Shown here in pieces: positions 9,201 to 10,353 of a DNA stretch of 10,353 nucleotides. Made by a program: the position numbers and the translations under genes. The stretch comes from Phoronis ovalis. Taxonomy: Eukaryota > Phoronida > Phoronidae. The notes beneath the pieces are model-generated. The model made no database searches and was not told the origin of the DNA. It saw only the letters and a list, made by a program, of their open reading frames with translations. The stretch covers positions 1 to 10,353 of the forward strand of contig JAOXYB010064735.1 of the NCBI GenBank assembly GCA_028565635.1. The letters run 5' to 3'. Numbering within the stretch: the stretch's first letter is position 1; each line of letters begins with the position of its first letter.

Positions 9201-9855
9201 GTATAACGTCGTCCTTTAACAACGAAACAAGAAAACTTGGTTTGAATGAGTAGATAACAGACACTGATAATGTAAACTATAGATAGAGTTAGTTAAGGAC
9301 TAGGGATACATCGTGACATTGCTATTGGGCTACACTTTTCTTTTCCAATTTTTATCATCAGTAAAAAATAAAGTGATAAACTACAAACGATTTTTTCAAA
9401 GATTGTGCTTTAACTGTGTAAATCCAAAAGGCAAAAGATTAAAAATAATTTGTTTTTCAAATCTAAATTTAAAAACAAGTTTAGAGTACTAAACTTTGTT
9501 ATATATATATATATATATATATTATGTTTATCTTTTCATTTAATTACTGAACATAGCTTGAAATATATCATGCTCCGCAACATATCTCAATGCCTTTGAT
9601 TACAATAAAGATTTTTTTTCCTTGGCAACTTTAACAGCTATTACGACAACTTCTAGTGGAGGAGGGAAAGAAACAGGGGACAGCCTCAATACAGCCGTAT
9701 TGATATCCTTACCACTTGTTGGACTAATGCTGGTTGGTGCCGGTATCACTGGATTTTTCCTGTGGAAGCGAAAACGAAAACAGGTTCTCAGGATAAAAGA
9801 AATGGACACAAACCCACCCAATCAAGAGGTCGAAATGTTAGAAAAAGCGGGATAG
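6227..9855 (+). CDS. Single-pass CUB domain membrane protein (7 exons)
   Basis: Spliced coding sequence join(6227..6281, 7052..7081, 7340..7489, 8093..8191, 8578..8685, 9019..9147, 9638..9855) gives 262 residues; all six introns are GT..AG and phase 1. Exon 1 is a signal peptide (MITLFILVFGFFAIGYQS). Exon 2 adds ten residues. Exons 3-5 (about residues 29-147) are one CUB domain: CGAG at 30, WTPNYPNNYP (48-57), CEW (62-64), NDYLGMWNGPDNSS (86-99), LQFTTDGS (127-134) and GFQLDY (139-144). Only the first CUB disulfide pair (C30, C62) is present; the usual second pair is missing. N-glycosylation sequons are at N44 and N97. Exon 6 and the start of exon 7 form a Thr/Ser/Pro stalk (about 149-200), probably O-glycosylated. 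A transmembrane helix spans about 210-233, followed by KRKRK and a 24-residue tail. CUB domains bind proteins or sugars outside the cell. The product is probably a cell-surface adhesion or receptor-like protein; no enzyme domain and no recognised ortholog. Confidence 0.87.
6403..6433. repeat. Short hairpin in intron 1
   Basis: ACCAC-TGC-CGTG (6403-6414) pairs with CACGGTGGT (6425-6433) except for a three-base bulge, with a 10-base loop. It is GC-richer than its surroundings. No function can be assigned. Confidence 0.4.
6840..6981. repeat. Long imperfect inverted repeat in intron 1
   Basis: The left arm (6840-6888) and right arm (6923-6981) are reverse complements over about 49 aligned positions, of which I count roughly 39 matches, with gaps of 4 and 6 bases. 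The outer ends AGTTTTCAAG and CTTGAACACT match at 9 of 10; the inner ends AAAAACGT and ACGTTTTT match exactly around a 34-base loop. Nested in the left side is a perfect CACTATG-GCTA-CATAGTG hairpin (6858-6875). ACTTTGAAC (6821-6829) and ACTTTGGAC (6979-6987) flank it as near direct repeats. It could be a small foldback or MITE-like element, or a transcribed hairpin RNA within the intron. Confidence 0.6.
7030..7081 (+). other. Possible alternative first exon of the CUB gene
   Basis: Two in-frame ATGs at 7030 and 7033 lie inside the acceptor tract before exon 2 (7052-7081). Read through without splicing, they give MMFLLLSAYGQQLGVTG, a short hydrophobic start in frame with the rest of the protein. 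The gene may therefore have two first exons that each supply a secretion signal. The signal is short (core about 6-8 residues) and could be a by-product of the pyrimidine tract encoding Phe and Leu. The main model uses exon 1 at 6227. Confidence 0.35.
7490..8092 (+). other. Intron 3 of the CUB gene, nothing notable
   Basis: The donor is GTATGT and the acceptor follows AAATTTCAG. The only structure seen is the small perfect palindrome CCGTTT-ACG-AAACGG at 7788-7802. No exon-like frame or repeat is visible. Confidence 0.7.
8192..8577 (+). other. Intron 4 of the CUB gene, nothing notable
   Basis: The donor is GTAAGT and the acceptor is ACGTAG. It is AT-rich and has no repeat or coding signal that I can support. 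Confidence 0.7.
8898..8933. repeat. 18-bp tandem pair that also folds as a hairpin (intron 5)
   Basis: AAACTGGTACTTTTAAGT (8898-8915) is followed directly by AAACTGGTACTTAAAAGT (8916-8933), differing at two positions. The ends ACTTTTAAGT and ACTTAAAAGT are also exact reverse complements, so the pair is both a direct and an inverted repeat with an 8-base loop. It lies in intron 5 (8686-9018). Confidence 0.65.
9501..9522. repeat. (AT)11 microsatellite in intron 6
   Basis: Eleven perfect AT units lie in intron 6 (9148-9637) of the CUB gene. The run is likely to vary in length between individuals. The rest of the intron is AT-rich with nothing else notable; its acceptor is preceded by a T-run at 9612-9619. 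Confidence 0.9.
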
Positions 9856-10080
9856 TCCACGGACCAGAAAGCAGAAGCGCTACCCAAATTAGGGATTTGT
9901 ATATATTTGAAGCTTGATCCATAAAAAGTAAAAAACAGCTTGTTTGCCAAAATTTAAAGTGTAGAGTTTTGGAATCACAGGGGCCATTTTATGAAAAATT
10001 TAAAAACATTAAAAAAACAAACAAATTGTCTTTAATTAGATTTTTTTTGTAACTTCCAATAAATACTAATATCACAGGGC
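9856..10080 (+). terminator. 3' UTR and polyadenylation signal of the CUB gene
   Basis: After the TAG stop at 9853-9855, about 200 bases of non-coding AT-rich sequence lead to AATAAA at 10058-10063. A cleavage site 10-30 bases further on, near 10075-10090, would be usual. The signal is the first canonical hexamer after the stop, and no coding frame follows it. Confidence 0.6.
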
Positions 10081-10210
10081 TTCAAAAGCAACAAGGTGCA
10101 GTGTGGGTTATAACTGTTCAGTACATGGCCTAAGTACACCATTGGACTCCCCATCCAAGTCAATGCAAAAACGTTGTAACGTTCATGCACATATCAAATA
10201 GAGCAACATT
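10077..10210. repeat. Possible degenerate dispersed repeat, copy 2
   Basis: This partners the stretch near 1719-1826. The same ordered words appear here, ending in the 13-mer TATCAAATAGAGC (10192-10204). Spacing between words is longer in this copy. The evidence rests on word order and one exact 13-mer, so the call is weak. Confidence 0.25.
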
Positions 10211-10353
10211 CCCGGAACTATTAGCTCTTCATAATGTGAGTGTACACTCTTTCATACACTACCAGTTAAAATTTCATGCAGTCTTGACCATACCGATTTT
10301 GAGAAAATCGCGTTAGAACAAAATCGACCCATGAATCGCACTATTCCACTGGC
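10211..10353. other. Right end of the window, nothing supported
   Basis: Mixed-composition sequence after the CUB gene, without a recognisable exon, repeat or RNA. Any next gene would have to start beyond the window. Confidence 0.5.

Noticed and set aside
9600-9821. 73-codon minus-strand frame
   Set aside because: It is antisense to the last exon of the CUB gene, whose plus-strand frame has a transmembrane helix and matching splice phase.

Overview
This is eukaryotic, animal-type DNA. It is AT-rich, and its two genes are broken by short GT..AG introns, so only spliced models make sense of it; no long bacterial-style ORF is present. The short introns, (CAT)n-like intronic repeats, an exon-shuffled CUB membrane protein and a protist/invertebrate-type CRAL-TRIO protein suggest an invertebrate metazoan. 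A tunicate such as Ciona is my best guess, from overall style only, and is not proven by any single feature.

Layout. Bases 1-2145 hold no gene I can support: AT-rich sequence with one clean hairpin, a GC-richer island near 905-990, and a degenerate repeat near 1719-1826. Gene A (2166-3966, + strand, four coding exons, 337 residues) encodes a Sec14/CRAL-TRIO lipid-binding protein; every splice junction restores the domain reading frame. Its 3' flank follows. At about 5125-5600 there is a frameshifted, internally deleted copy of the end of gene A plus part of its 3' flank: a partial tandem duplication that has decayed. Bases 5660-6226 look empty.

Gene B (6227-9855, + strand, seven coding exons, 262 residues) encodes a small type I membrane protein: signal peptide, one CUB domain built from three exons, a Thr/Ser-rich stalk, one transmembrane helix and a basic cytoplasmic tail. 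All six introns are phase 1. Intron 1 holds a long imperfect inverted repeat (6840-6981) and ends in a stretch that could itself be a second first exon with its own signal peptide. A polyadenylation signal lies at 10058. The last ~270 bases carry no supported gene.

The two genes show no sign of working together: one product is probably a cytosolic lipid carrier, the other a cell-surface adhesion or recognition protein. I do not see an undescribed multi-gene system. The points most worth a second look are the intronic inverted repeat, the alternative signal-peptide exon of gene B, the decayed duplicate of gene A, and the unpaired splice acceptor just upstream of gene A.
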